DNA of 14,063 nt from CAZHOV01 sp964534315 (GCA_964534315.1 CAZHOV010000145.1:1-14063); one strand, 5' to 3'; shown: positions 1 through 7,536, counted from the first letter of the stretch. Notes: generated by a model from the sequence alone, not told the origin. Translations and numbers: made by a program.

Positions 1-26
1 TGTACTCCACCTATAGGTGGAGTACA
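1..26. repeat. Perfect inverted repeat, 11-bp arms
   Basis: TGTACTCCACC at 1-11 and GGTGGAGTACA at 16-26 are perfect inverted copies around a 4-base centre (TATA). The element overlaps the first unit of the 17-bp tandem array. No T-run follows on the plus strand, so a plus-strand intrinsic terminator is not supported. It could be a protein-binding palindrome or the 3' hairpin of a gene left of the window. The left flank is missing, so these cannot be separated. Confidence 0.7.
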
Positions 27-59
27 CCTATACGTGCAGTCCACCTACATTTGCAGTAA
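9..59. repeat. 17-bp tandem repeat, three units, continuing off the left edge
   Basis: Three contiguous units with an exact 17-bp period lie at 9-25 (ACCTATAGGTGGAGTAC), 26-42 (ACCTATACGTGCAGTCC) and 43-59 (ACCTACATTTGCAGTAA). Units 1 and 2 match at 14 of 17 positions and units 2 and 3 at 12 of 17. Bases 1-8 match the end of a further unit at 6 of 8 positions, so the array probably extends left of the window. There are no spacers, so it is not a CRISPR. Unit 3 contains the TTTG that would be the -33 element of the adk promoter. The function is unknown. Confidence 0.75.
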
Positions 60-81
60 ACCAATAATTTCGCTATTTTCG
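50..81 (+). promoter_or_regulatory. Probable adk promoter (Bacteroidota -33/-7 type)
   Basis: TTTG at 50-53, a 20-base spacer, then TATTTTCG at 74-81, which is one mismatch from the Bacteroidota -7 consensus TAnnTTTG. Predicted transcription would start about 27-30 bases before the adk ATG. The -33 TTTG lies inside the third 17-bp repeat unit; the other two units lack TTTG at that place. Confidence 0.5.
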
Positions 82-115
82 CTGCTTTCTTTACATTATT
101 AGAACACTTCTAGTT

Positions 116-691
116 ATGATTAATCTAATTTTATTCGGCCCTCCGGGCTCGGGTAAGGGAACACAAGCCACCAAATTGGTTGAAAAATACAACTTACTCC
201 ATATCTCCACCGGAGATCTCTTCCGTAGCGAAATGAAAAACGAAACGGAACTCGGAAAAAAAGCAAAAGAATATATCGCTCAAGGAGCACTAGTGCCCGA
301 TGAAGTGACCATCGGTATGCTCAAAAATAAAGTGGAGGCACACCCCGAAGTGGCCGGCTACATCTTCGATGGCTTCCCGCGCACCATCCCGCAGGCTGAA
401 GCCCTGGACAACCTCCTGGAGGAAAAAGACCAACAAGTATCCGCCCTCCTCGCCCTTGATGTCGATGATGAGGAAATTGTCAAAAGAATTCTCAACCGCG
501 GCAAAACCTCTGGCAGAGCTGATGATAATGACGAATCTATTATCCGTAACCGAATAGAGGTCTACAAAAGTGAGACCAGCCCGGTTTTTGACTACTACGC
601 CAAAAAAGGCCGCGCTAAAATGGTAGACGGGATCGGCTCCATCAATGAAATCTTTGATCGATTGTGCAATGAGGTGGACGCTATCGCTTAA
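116..691 (+). CDS. adk: Adenylate kinase, short form
   Basis: Catalyses ATP + AMP = 2 ADP in the cytoplasm and so balances the adenylate pool. The 191-residue protein has the P-loop GPPGSGKGT at residues 8-16, the AMP-binding STGDLFR at 31-37, the DGFPR signature at 85-89, and the arginine-rich GRADDND...RNR stretch at 133-146 that lines the active site. The long zinc-type LID insert of 215-residue bacterial enzymes is absent, so this is the short type common in Bacteroidota. The start at 116 places the P-loop at the usual distance from the N-terminus. No Shine-Dalgarno sequence precedes it. obg follows on the same strand after a 149-bp spacer, an order often seen in this phylum. Confidence 0.97.
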   Translation: MINLILFGPPGSGKGTQATKLVEKYNLLHISTGDLFRSEMKNETELGKKAKEYIAQGALVPDEVTIGMLKNKVEAHPEVAGYIFDGFPRTIPQAEALDNLLEEKDQQVSALLALDVDDEEIVKRILNRGKTSGRADDNDESIIRNRIEVYKSETSPVFDYYAKKGRAKMVDGIGSINEIFDRLCNEVDAIA

Positions 692-711
692 CCGGATATT
701 TCTTTTGTTTT

Positions 712-762
712 ATTGTTGAAGTGTTGAATTGTTTATTTTATTGGATTCAACACTTCAACAAT
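712..762. repeat. 18-bp perfect inverted repeat between adk and obg
   Basis: The arms at 712-729 (ATTGTTGAAGTGTTGAAT) and 745-762 are perfect reverse complements with a 15-base loop. In RNA this would be a stable 18-bp hairpin. No T-run follows, so it is not a standard intrinsic terminator. A further direct copy of part of the right arm, CACTTCAACA, lies at 767-776, so the left arm has a second possible pairing partner. It may be a processing site, an mRNA-stabilising hairpin, or a switch acting on obg. Confidence 0.75.
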
Positions 763-812
763 TAACCACTTCAACATACTCCCGAACCTTTCCTTACGCC
801 TTTTTTGTTTCT

Positions 813-836
813 AATCCAACAATCCAACAATCCAAC
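813..836 (+). repeat. Three 8-bp tandem repeats just upstream of the obg start
   Basis: AATCCAAC occurs three times without interruption at 813-820, 821-828 and 829-836, followed by AATT and then the obg ATG at 841. The repeats occupy the place where a ribosome binding site would be. TTGGATT at 741-747, which begins in the loop of the preceding hairpin, is complementary to AATCCAA in each unit. Confidence 0.75.
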
Positions 837-840
837 AATT

Positions 841-1842
841 ATGTCAGAGCAGAACTTTGTAGATTATGTGAAAATTTGTTGCCGTACCGGGAAGGGAGGG
901 GCGGGTTCTGCTCATTTTCATCGCGATAAGTGGACATCTAAAGGAGGACCAGATGGCGGAGATGGCGGTCGGGGGGGACACATCATTCTGAGAGGAAACG
1001 ACCATCTCTGGACATTGCTATCTCTAAAATATCGTAAACACATCATTGCTGAAGATGGAGGGCCGGGAGGCGCTAGCAGAAGTACGGGCGCCAACGGCAA
1101 AGATGTTATCCTTGATGTGCCCCTGGGTACAGTCGCTAAAGATGCAGAAACCGGTAAAGTGCATTTTGAGATCACCAAGCACGATGAAACCAAAATATTA
1201 TTAAAAGGAGGTCGTGGAGGGCTGGGGAACTTCCACTTTAAATCACCCACCAATCAGGCTCCTCGTTACGCTCAGCCTGGTGAGCCGGGGAAAGAGGAAT
1301 GGAAAATCCTGGAGCTGAAAGTACTGGCTGATGTAGGCCTGGTAGGCTTCCCAAATGCAGGTAAATCCACTCTGCTTTCAGTCATCACTGCCGCCAAACC
1401 CAAAATAGCCAGCTATGCGTTTACCACTCTTACGCCCAATTTGGGCATCGTATCTTATCGCGATCACCGCTCTTTTATAATGGCCGATATACCTGGTATC
1501 ATCGAAAAAGCACATGAAGGCAAAGGACTGGGGTATCGTTTCCTCCGACATATCGAACGTAATGCAGCGCTCTTATTCTTAGTTCCGGCTGACGCCGAAA
1601 ATATTAAAAAGGAATATGAAATCCTGTTGAAAGAACTGGAGATGTACAACCCTGAATTGCTGGACAAACCCAGACTGCTCGCCATATCGAAGTCTGATCT
1701 GCTAGACGATGAAATGAAAGAACTGCTTAAGCCTGAAATTCCGGACACGATTCCTCACCTTTTCATCTCCTCCGTTGCTCAAGAGGGACTTATAGAATTG
1801 AAAGACCGGATTTGGGAGCTATTGAATAAGGATTTGGCATAG
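841..1842 (+). CDS. obg: GTPase Obg (ribosome assembly / stringent response GTPase)
   Basis: Essential GTPase that binds the 50S subunit and acts in late ribosome assembly and stress signalling. The 333-residue protein starts with the glycine-rich Obg fold (about 1-158; GKGGAGS near 17 and GGPDGGDGGRGG at 35-46), followed by the G domain. G-domain motifs seen: G1 GFPNAGKS 169-176, G2 FTT 194-196, G3 DIPG 216-219, G4 SKSD 283-286 (serine in place of the classical asparagine) and G5 SSVAQEGL 310-317. There is no C-terminal OCT domain. I chose ATG 841 because MSEQNFVDYV begins the conserved fold; an in-frame TTG at 805 would only add residues encoded by the 8-bp repeat. A G7 run at 971-977 stays in frame. 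Confidence 0.97.
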   Translation: MSEQNFVDYVKICCRTGKGGAGSAHFHRDKWTSKGGPDGGDGGRGGHIILRGNDHLWTLLSLKYRKHIIAEDGGPGGASRSTGANGKDVILDVPLGTVAKDAETGKVHFEITKHDETKILLKGGRGGLGNFHFKSPTNQAPRYAQPGEPGKEEWKILELKVLADVGLVGFPNAGKSTLLSVITAAKPKIASYAFTTLTPNLGIVSYRDHRSFIMADIPGIIEKAHEGKGLGYRFLRHIERNAALLFLVPADAENIKKEYEILLKELEMYNPELLDKPRLLAISKSDLLDDEMKELLKPEIPDTIPHLFISSVAQEGLIELKDRIWELLNKDLA

Positions 1843-1851
1843 AGGCTTTTC

Positions 1852-1993
1852 AAATGAAAATAAAATTAAAATGGAGTGAAAAAATTAATGAAAAGGAAAT
1901 GAGCGAAGTTGGAAAAAAAGTATTTTTATTTAGCCCTTGGTTTCATGATTTTTTTCATTTTCGTTTCATTCTTTTTTAATTCCTTTTCATTTA
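1852..1993. repeat. Imperfect A/T-rich inverted repeat between convergent genes
   Basis: The spacer between the ends of obg and of the minus-strand gene holds related A-rich and T-rich halves. The clearest part is ATGAAAAGGAA at 1888-1898 with its exact reverse complement at 1980-1990. Weaker matching extends over about 50 bases on each side, which could let transcripts from either direction form a 3' structure. Low-complexity A/T sequence makes chance similarity likely, and no compact GC-rich terminator stem is present. Confidence 0.35.
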
Positions 1994-2587
1994 TGCAAGT
2001 AGCTCCACCATCAACTCTTTAAACTCCCCCGGTTCATGGTATTTTTGATCGGTGTAGTGGTTTGCTCTGAACTTTAGGTTAGTAACTTTTTCATCACGTA
2101 GGAGCATCTCGATAGTGATATTGCCATATTCCTGATCGAGCTTTTCTATATTTTGAAGATTTAAGCGGGGTTTGAGATAATGCCGCTGTACGCTTTCCAC
2201 CCATTCGGGGCGATTATAAGTGCGGACATCGGAGATGTAAGGTTTGTAATTCAGAGAAAGAACTCTTTCCTTGAGGTAATCAAACAGATGAGTAATCTCC
2301 TTTAAATTATAATTGGTTTGATAAAAGTGAATAACAAAGCCATTAGAGGAAGGGGTAACGAGAAAATCTACAGCCTCGTCAATGTTATCGGGGTCAACCA
2401 GAAAGGTGGCATACTGATTATTGATCCAATCGATCAATCTTCTTTTTATTAATGAATTTTTCCAACGGTTATATTCTTCCACCTCCTCTTCATTGCGCTC
2501 GATCACTTCGTGAATGAGCGGGTTAGAAGGAGAACTCTCTTCCGCTTTTTGAAACAAATTTTTAAAACGATTCCACAAATCAGCCAT
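1991..2587 (-). CDS. Conserved-looking soluble protein of unknown function
   Basis: A 198-residue protein that I do not recognise. It has no signal peptide or membrane segment. It is strongly charged, with an acidic, probably helical stretch NEEEVEEYNRW at about residues 32-42, and is rich in tyrosine, asparagine and aromatic residues in its second half (for example RTYNRPEWVE and RANHYTDQKYH). The start is the ATG (CAT at 2585-2587 on the plus strand), giving MADLWNRFKNLF. It lies 147 bp downstream of the CvpA-family gene on the same strand and could be co-transcribed with it. No promoter matching TAnnTTTG was found in that gap. It is probably cytoplasmic; no function is proposed. Confidence 0.8.
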   Translation of the reverse strand: MADLWNRFKNLFQKAEESSPSNPLIHEVIERNEEEVEEYNRWKNSLIKRRLIDWINNQYATFLVDPDNIDEAVDFLVTPSSNGFVIHFYQTNYNLKEITHLFDYLKERVLSLNYKPYISDVRTYNRPEWVESVQRHYLKPRLNLQNIEKLDQEYGNITIEMLLRDEKVTNLKFRANHYTDQKYHEPGEFKELMVELLA

Positions 2588-2734
2588 TTAGATGTAATTA
2601 ACAGAATGAACAGAATAAAAAAACATGATCCATATTTGTTAGGAAAGTAGAACAAATGAATTCCCGAAAGGATTACATAAACAGCAAATTCTTGAAATTC
2701 ATGAGACTTTACAGATAGGTCGAATCAAGAGAAG

Positions 2735-3337
2735 CTATCGGCTGGACGAATCTTTTTCGTTATCTTCTTCGATATCGAAAATTTCTGCTTCGCTTTCTGT
2801 TTGTTCGCTCATTTCCTGAAGACGGTCCATGACATCTACTGACCGATCCCAAAATTCCAGAAAAATGGGCTTACCCCAGGTGATGAATTCCTGAGCTCTG
2901 CCGGGGATGGTTTCCAGATATTCATAAGTGTAGGATTGCCCTTTAGTTTCCTGGTTGATGATATGCGCTTCTTTGCCAAACCAAAGCAATACGCTGTAGA
3001 GGAGAATCATAATACCGGATAGCAAGACGCCTCCAAGAAACTGGTTGATGACATTAATATTGGCAGATTCCAAAATACCTTCCAAGAAACGAGCAGCCAT
3101 TCGGATAATCAGCATGGTCAATACAAAGGAAAGTAAGAACCCCGCGGCAAACATCAAAGGATTGTTATTATTGAAGGTAGTTTCCAGAAATTGAGTAGTA
3201 GCCGGAGCAAATTTGAACGCGGCAATTAACCCAAATAGAAAAGACAATACGGTAAAGACCGTCTTGATAATCCCTCTGGAAAAACCAAGATAAAACCCCC
3301 AAACGGCAACGATTATGAAAATAATATCTATAACCAT
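2735..3337 (-). CDS. CvpA family integral membrane protein
   Basis: A 200-residue protein with four hydrophobic segments at about residues 2-19, 23-43, 61-82 and 100-121, and a strongly acidic C-terminal tail (about 170-196, rich in E and D). The early GFxxGFSRGIIKTVFTVLSF pattern, with a Gly/Arg turn between the first two helices, is typical of the CvpA family (colicin V production protein), inner-membrane proteins linked to colicin V export in E. coli and to envelope stress tolerance elsewhere. The family call rests on topology and this N-terminal pattern. The exact role here is unknown. It is divergent from the M36 protease gene, with 289 bp between the two start codons. Confidence 0.85.
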   Translation of the reverse strand: MVIDIIFIIVAVWGFYLGFSRGIIKTVFTVLSFLFGLIAAFKFAPATTQFLETTFNNNNPLMFAAGFLLSFVLTMLIIRMAARFLEGILESANINVINQFLGGVLLSGIMILLYSVLLWFGKEAHIINQETKGQSYTYEYLETIPGRAQEFITWGKPIFLEFWDRSVDVMDRLQEMSEQTESEAEIFDIEEDNEKDSSSR

Positions 3338-3525
3338 ACTGCAAATTAACTACTTATCTGGTAAACATCCGTTTTTTTTAGATAGTTTCCTAAAAAATGG
3401 GGATTTAATGCGGTGAATGGCATTTTTTTTGTAAAAATCTAGTCAATTCCTCTCCATCCGTTAAACATTTTTCTACACTATTTGCTTTTATGTCGGCCAG
3501 AATATTAATTCTGTGTGTTTGCAGG

Positions 3526-3556
3526 TTTAACAAATACCGTTTTTTATATAAATTTG
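3526..3556 (+). promoter_or_regulatory. Probable promoter of the M36 protease gene
   Basis: TTTA at 3526-3529, a 19-base spacer, then TAAATTTG at 3549-3556, an exact match to the Bacteroidota -7 consensus TAnnTTTG. Transcription would start about 60-65 bases ahead of the protease ATG. The surrounding divergent spacer is very A/T-rich. Confidence 0.6.
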
Positions 3557-3626
3557 CAGCCGGTATTTTTTTATAAATATATCATTTATTTTAATACATT
3601 AATCACTTGCTTAACCTACCGTGTTT

Positions 3627-6600
3627 ATGAAACAACAATTTTTTACTTCTTTTTTTTGGTTTTTAGCAGTTTGCTTGTTTGTTAATATAAACGCAACTGC
3701 TCAGTCTCAAACTACCTTGGACATAGCGTTAAGGTACCTCGAAAATAATTATAAATCCTACGATCTTACCTCAGGGGATATTTCAGATTTAGTGGTCTCT
3801 GACATATATAAAAGCAACCACAATGGGGTTACCCATATTTACCTAAAACAACGATCGAATGAAATTGAGGTTTACAACGCCATTTTTAACCTCAATATAA
3901 AAGACGGGAAAGTATTCCATACCGGAAATCGATTTATTACCGGTCTTTACCAAAAAGTAAATACTGCCTCTCCTTCCATTACAGCGGCTCAGGCCGTTCA
4001 AAAAACCTTAGCTGATCTTGGGTTTCCCAATACGAATGATTTGCGTCTGAAAGAACAGCTCGATGAAAACGCATTCGTTTTCGAAAAGGGTAATTATTCC
4101 TATGTCGATATTCCGGTTCAGTTGTCCTATCAACCGCTTGAAAATGGTGAAGTTCGCCTGGCGTGGGATCTTTCTATCGACCAGGTAGGCGGAAATGACT
4201 ATTGGTCTGTTCGGGTAGATGCTCAAACCGGAGCCATCTTAGATAAGATCAGCTGGACGGTGCATTGCTCTTTTGCTCCCGGTATGTATCACAACCACGA
4301 TGCGGAGTGCAGAGATCATTCGAAGGTCATTAATAAAAAGGCTCTATCAATGGAAAAGGCGATGGAGCAAGCTCAAATGATGGAAGGAGGAGTATTAGCC
4401 GGTTCATACAATGTTTTTGCCGAATACGACGGAGACGGTAATCTTCATCCGCATGAAAGTCCGAATCACGGAGATCGCAATCTCATCGCCGACCCTGAAG
4501 ATCTGACCGCATCTCCTTACGGATGGCACGATACCAATGGTAGCAGCGGAGCTGAATTTACCATTACCAGAGGAAATAACGTACATGCCTATTTAGATGT
4601 CAATGATACCAACAGCTCCAGCGGTGACGAACCAGATGGAGGATCTTCGTTAGTCTTTGATTTTAATTATGATGTTTCTTTGAATCCTGACTTGATGCAG
4701 GATGTGGCCGTTACGAATTTATTCTTCATGAACAATATGATCCATGATTTTTCCTATGCTTATGGGTTTAATGAAGCGGCAGGAAATTTTCAGCAAAATA
4801 ATTATGGAAATGGCGGTGCAGGAGGCGATTTTGTCCGGGCAGAAGCACAAGACGGAGGAGGAACCAATAACGCCAATTTTGCTACCCCCCCGGATGGTGG
4901 GAATGGCCGTATGCAAATGTACCTGTGGAATAATGGCGCCGGGTGGTTAGAAGTAACATCTCCGGGAACGGTTATTGGTGGTTATGATACCGGTTTAGCA
5001 AATGGATGGGGTGCCGGAATTAGTGATCCTCCTGCAAGTGGCACTGTTGTGATTGCAGAAGATGGTATTGAAAACCCTTATTTTACGGACGCGTGCGAAG
5101 AAATAACCAATGATGTGGCGGGTAAAATTGCGATCATCGATAGAGGTGGATGTGAATTTGGTTCAAAGGCGCTTCGGGCAGAACAGAAGGGAGCTATTGC
5201 CGTAATCATTTGTAATTTTGAAGATGAAGTTATTGGTATGGCTCCGGGTGATGATGGCGGCCAGGTTACTATTCCGGTAGTTTTTATTTCGAATAGCGAT
5301 TGTAACCTGATCCGCGAATTTGCAGGAGAAGGACTGGAGGCTACAGTGGGGCCCCCTCAAAATAGCGGCCCTGAATTCATCGATGGCGATTTTGACAACG
5401 GTATTATTGCCCACGAGTTTGCGCACGGTATTTCCAATCGTCTGACCGGTGGTCCTTCACAGGCAGGCTGCCTGGGGAATACCGAGCAAATGGGCGAAGG
5501 ATGGAGCGATTTCTTTTCATTGGTAACGACTGTTAAACCCGGAGATACCGGAGATATGCGCAGAGGAATCGGTACTTATGCCATTGCTCAGAATACAACT
5601 GGAAATGGTATCCGTTCTTACCCATATTCCACTTCTCTGGATGAAAACCCACATGCTTTTGCAGATATCGTAGGAGAATCTGTTCCTCACGGGGTAGGTT
5701 CTGTCTGGTGCGCCATGCTTTGGGAAATGTACTGGGCATTTGTTGATGAGTACGGTTTTGATCCGGATCTATACCACGGAACAGGAGGGAATAATATGGC
5801 CGTGCAACTCGTGATGGATGGCATGAAGCTGCAACCATGTAGCCCCGGCTTTATTGAAGGTAGGGATGCCATTCTTGCAGCTGATCAGGCGCTTTATGAC
5901 GGAGCCAACCAGTGTTTAATCTGGGAAGCTTTTGCGAAAAGAGGACTAGGATATTTTGCTGAAGGCGGCAGCGATAATGCAGTAGGAGACGAAGATAATA
6001 GTTTCGAACCGCTGCCAACCTGTATTGCAAAGCTAAAAGTTTCTAAGACCGTGACCGATTTTGTAGAGCCCGGAGAAAAGATCACGGTGACCATCAATGT
6101 GATCAATCACAAGCCGGAGACGTTGACAAATGTTGTGGTTAATGATGAGATTCCTGCCGGCGCCAGCTTTGTAGCCGGATCGGCTTCCAATAACGGTTTT
6201 GAACAAGGGGGGTTGGTTATTTTTGAGTTGGGAACAGTAGAATATCTGGATGAGTTTACTCTTACATACGAGTTAGAGACGGATATTAATAATCCATCCA
6301 TTCGGTACTATATTGATGATATTGAAGATGGAGATGATAATTGGGATTTGTTTGCTCCCAATGGAGCGGACATCTGGCAGATTTCTGATATTACGGCATT
6401 TAGTGGTGACTTCTCCTGGTTCGTAGAAGCTACGGAGGCTGAAAACCACCAAATTGTTCAGACTGCTGATCCACTTACCATCATTGGCAATAATACGCCT
6501 GTACTTCGATTTTACAATCGCTACAATACTGAAGTAGGTGCTGACGGCGGTATCGTTGAAGTCTCTACTAATGGTGGTGATGATTGGATCGACCTCGGAG

Positions 6601-7211
6601 ATAAGATGTTCAGAAACGGTTATGATGGCGGGTTAGCTTATGGTACACTTGCTATTCCAAACCTTTCGGCTTTTTATGGAAACAGCGGAGGGTATATTCC
6701 TACCTATGTCGACTTGAGTGATTACAAGAATCAGGATGTATTGATCCGATTCCGTTTCGCTAGTGATGAAAGTACTACAGTTGGGGGAATAGCCGGCTGG
6801 AGCGTTGACGATTTTGAATTGCAGGATATGGTCAGCTACAATGGCGAAGTCTGTGTTACCTCCGATCAAGGAGATGAAGCTTGTGCTGTAGCGGAAAGCA
6901 GAGGAACGATTGTTAATTCTGTTGACGGGGTGGTGAATACGGAAGAAGCTTTTGATGATCAAACCCAATTCAGCGTCTTTCCAAATCCTGCTAAGGATTT
7001 GATCAATGTGGCATTTTCTGGCAGCATCGAAAGCGATGTTCGCATTACGATGTTCACCCTTGAAGGAAGAAGTGTGTATTCCACACAGCTGGAACTCCAT
7101 CAAAATCAGCAGATTTTACCGATTAATGTTTCTAGCTTACCAGCAGGTATTTATTTTATTCAAATGAATACCGGAAAGGAATCGGTTGTGGAGAAAGTGG
7201 TGCTTAGATAA
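3627..7211 (+). CDS. Secreted M36 (fungalysin) metalloprotease with T9SS sorting domain
   Basis: Predicted extracellular zinc endopeptidase of 1194 residues. In order: signal peptide 1-25 (basic start, hydrophobic core, A-T-A before cleavage); fungalysin/thermolysin-type propeptide, about 30-212; M36 catalytic region, about 270-775, with the family stretch NNMIHDFSYAYGF near 368; the zinc site HEFAH at 596-600 and the third ligand in GEGWSDF (Glu 624). A PA (protease-associated) domain is inserted at about 489-578. Behind the catalytic region come a DUF11-like beta domain (about 799-889), a MAM/immune-inhibitor-like beta domain (about 895-1069) and a type A T9SS C-terminal sorting domain (about 1112-1194, with FSVFPNPAKD and a final KVVLR). 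The export route is therefore Sec, then T9SS. ATG 3627 gives MKQQFF; an in-frame GTG at 3621 would add two residues. It is monocistronic: its own promoter, and a terminator directly behind. Confidence 0.95.
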   Translation: MKQQFFTSFFWFLAVCLFVNINATAQSQTTLDIALRYLENNYKSYDLTSGDISDLVVSDIYKSNHNGVTHIYLKQRSNEIEVYNAIFNLNIKDGKVFHTGNRFITGLYQKVNTASPSITAAQAVQKTLADLGFPNTNDLRLKEQLDENAFVFEKGNYSYVDIPVQLSYQPLENGEVRLAWDLSIDQVGGNDYWSVRVDAQTGAILDKISWTVHCSFAPGMYHNHDAECRDHSKVINKKALSMEKAMEQAQMMEGGVLAGSYNVFAEYDGDGNLHPHESPNHGDRNLIADPEDLTASPYGWHDTNGSSGAEFTITRGNNVHAYLDVNDTNSSSGDEPDGGSSLVFDFNYDVSLNPDLMQDVAVTNLFFMNNMIHDFSYAYGFNEAAGNFQQNNYGNGGAGGDFVRAEAQDGGGTNNANFATPPDGGNGRMQMYLWNNGAGWLEVTSPGTVIGGYDTGLANGWGAGISDPPASGTVVIAEDGIENPYFTDACEEITNDVAGKIAIIDRGGCEFGSKALRAEQKGAIAVIICNFEDEVIGMAPGDDGGQVTIPVVFISNSDCNLIREFAGEGLEATVGPPQNSGPEFIDGDFDNGIIAHEFAHGISNRLTGGPSQAGCLGNTEQMGEGWSDFFSLVTTVKPGDTGDMRRGIGTYAIAQNTTGNGIRSYPYSTSLDENPHAFADIVGESVPHGVGSVWCAMLWEMYWAFVDEYGFDPDLYHGTGGNNMAVQLVMDGMKLQPCSPGFIEGRDAILAADQALYDGANQCLIWEAFAKRGLGYFAEGGSDNAVGDEDNSFEPLPTCIAKLKVSKTVTDFVEPGEKITVTINVINHKPETLTNVVVNDEIPAGASFVAGSASNNGFEQGGLVIFELGTVEYLDEFTLTYELETDINNPSIRYYIDDIEDGDDNWDLFAPNGADIWQISDITAFSGDFSWFVEATEAENHQIVQTADPLTIIGNNTPVLRFYNRYNTEVGADGGIVEVSTNGGDDWIDLGDKMFRNGYDGGLAYGTLAIPNLSAFYGNSGGYIPTYVDLSDYKNQDVLIRFRFASDESTTVGGIAGWSVDDFELQDMVSYNGEVCVTSDQGDEACAVAESRGTIVNSVDGVVNTEEAFDDQTQFSVFPNPAKDLINVAFSGSIESDVRITMFTLEGRSVYSTQLELHQNQQILPINVSSLPAGIYFIQMNTGKESVVEKVVLR

Positions 7212-7238
7212 AATAAAATTTTGTTTTCTTAATATTTC

Positions 7239-7275
7239 AGGAGTCTTTTCGAAACAATCGAAAAGACTCCTTTTT
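7239..7275 (+). terminator. Intrinsic terminator of the M36 protease gene
   Basis: A perfect 13-bp stem formed by 7239-7251 (AGGAGTCTTTTCG) and 7259-7271 encloses a 7-base loop. Its last base starts the T-rich stretch TTTTTATTTT (7271-7280). It lies 28 bases after the protease stop codon. This is the clearest terminator in the window. Confidence 0.9.
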
Positions 7276-7289
7276 ATTTTAAAGGAAGG

Positions 7290-7320
7290 TTTCGTTTTCT
7301 TCTTAATTCTGTTACCTTTG
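7290..7320 (+). promoter_or_regulatory. Probable prs promoter
   Basis: TACCTTTG at 7313-7320 matches the Bacteroidota -7 consensus exactly. TTTC at 7290-7293, 19 bases upstream, is a one-mismatch -33 element. It sits just behind the protease terminator and would give a prs leader of roughly 170-210 bases, depending on the start codon. Confidence 0.6.
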
Positions 7321-7388
7321 CTTCCGTACATCAGGAAGACGAGAACATCTCATTTGATTTCATCTACATGTTTTTTTTTGAATAAAAA

Positions 7389-7438
7389 TCTATCCCCTCT
7401 TTCAGATTTGCTGCAGGGAGATAGAGGTATGTTTTTTT
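7389..7438 (+). promoter_or_regulatory. Hairpin plus U-tract in the prs leader, attenuator-like
   Basis: TCTATC-CCC at 7389-7397 can pair with GGG-A-GATAGA at 7416-7425: nine base pairs with one bulged A and an 18-base loop. Seven T residues follow at 7432-7438, six bases after the stem. It lies inside the predicted transcribed leader, before the prs start. The gap between stem and T-run is longer than in a standard terminator, so this is a candidate only. Confidence 0.35.
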
Positions 7439-7536
7439 AGTGAAACTGGAGATTTTTTGACCTACTACTTAATTACTTTTATCATTAATAAGGAATGCCA
7501 AATAAATCCTTACCAACTGTTAATTTAATTTCAAAT

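Noticed and set aside
9..59. 17-bp repeats as a CRISPR array
   Set aside because: Units are shorter than CRISPR repeats and directly adjacent with no spacers, and no cas gene is present.
805..840. Obg start at the upstream TTG (805)
   Set aside because: The added residues come from the 8-bp repeat and are not part of the conserved Obg N-terminus.
918..1253. 111-codon minus-strand frame inside obg
   Set aside because: Shadow of the glycine-rich Obg coding sequence; the plus-strand frame has all family motifs.
3341..3347. Minus-strand -7 element for the CvpA gene (GCAAATT)
   Set aside because: On the minus strand it does not fit TAnnTTTG strictly, and it lies too close to the start codon.
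6633..7103. 156-codon minus-strand frame inside the protease gene
   Set aside because: It lies opposite the beta domains and T9SS domain of the clearly coding plus strand and shows no recognisable domain.
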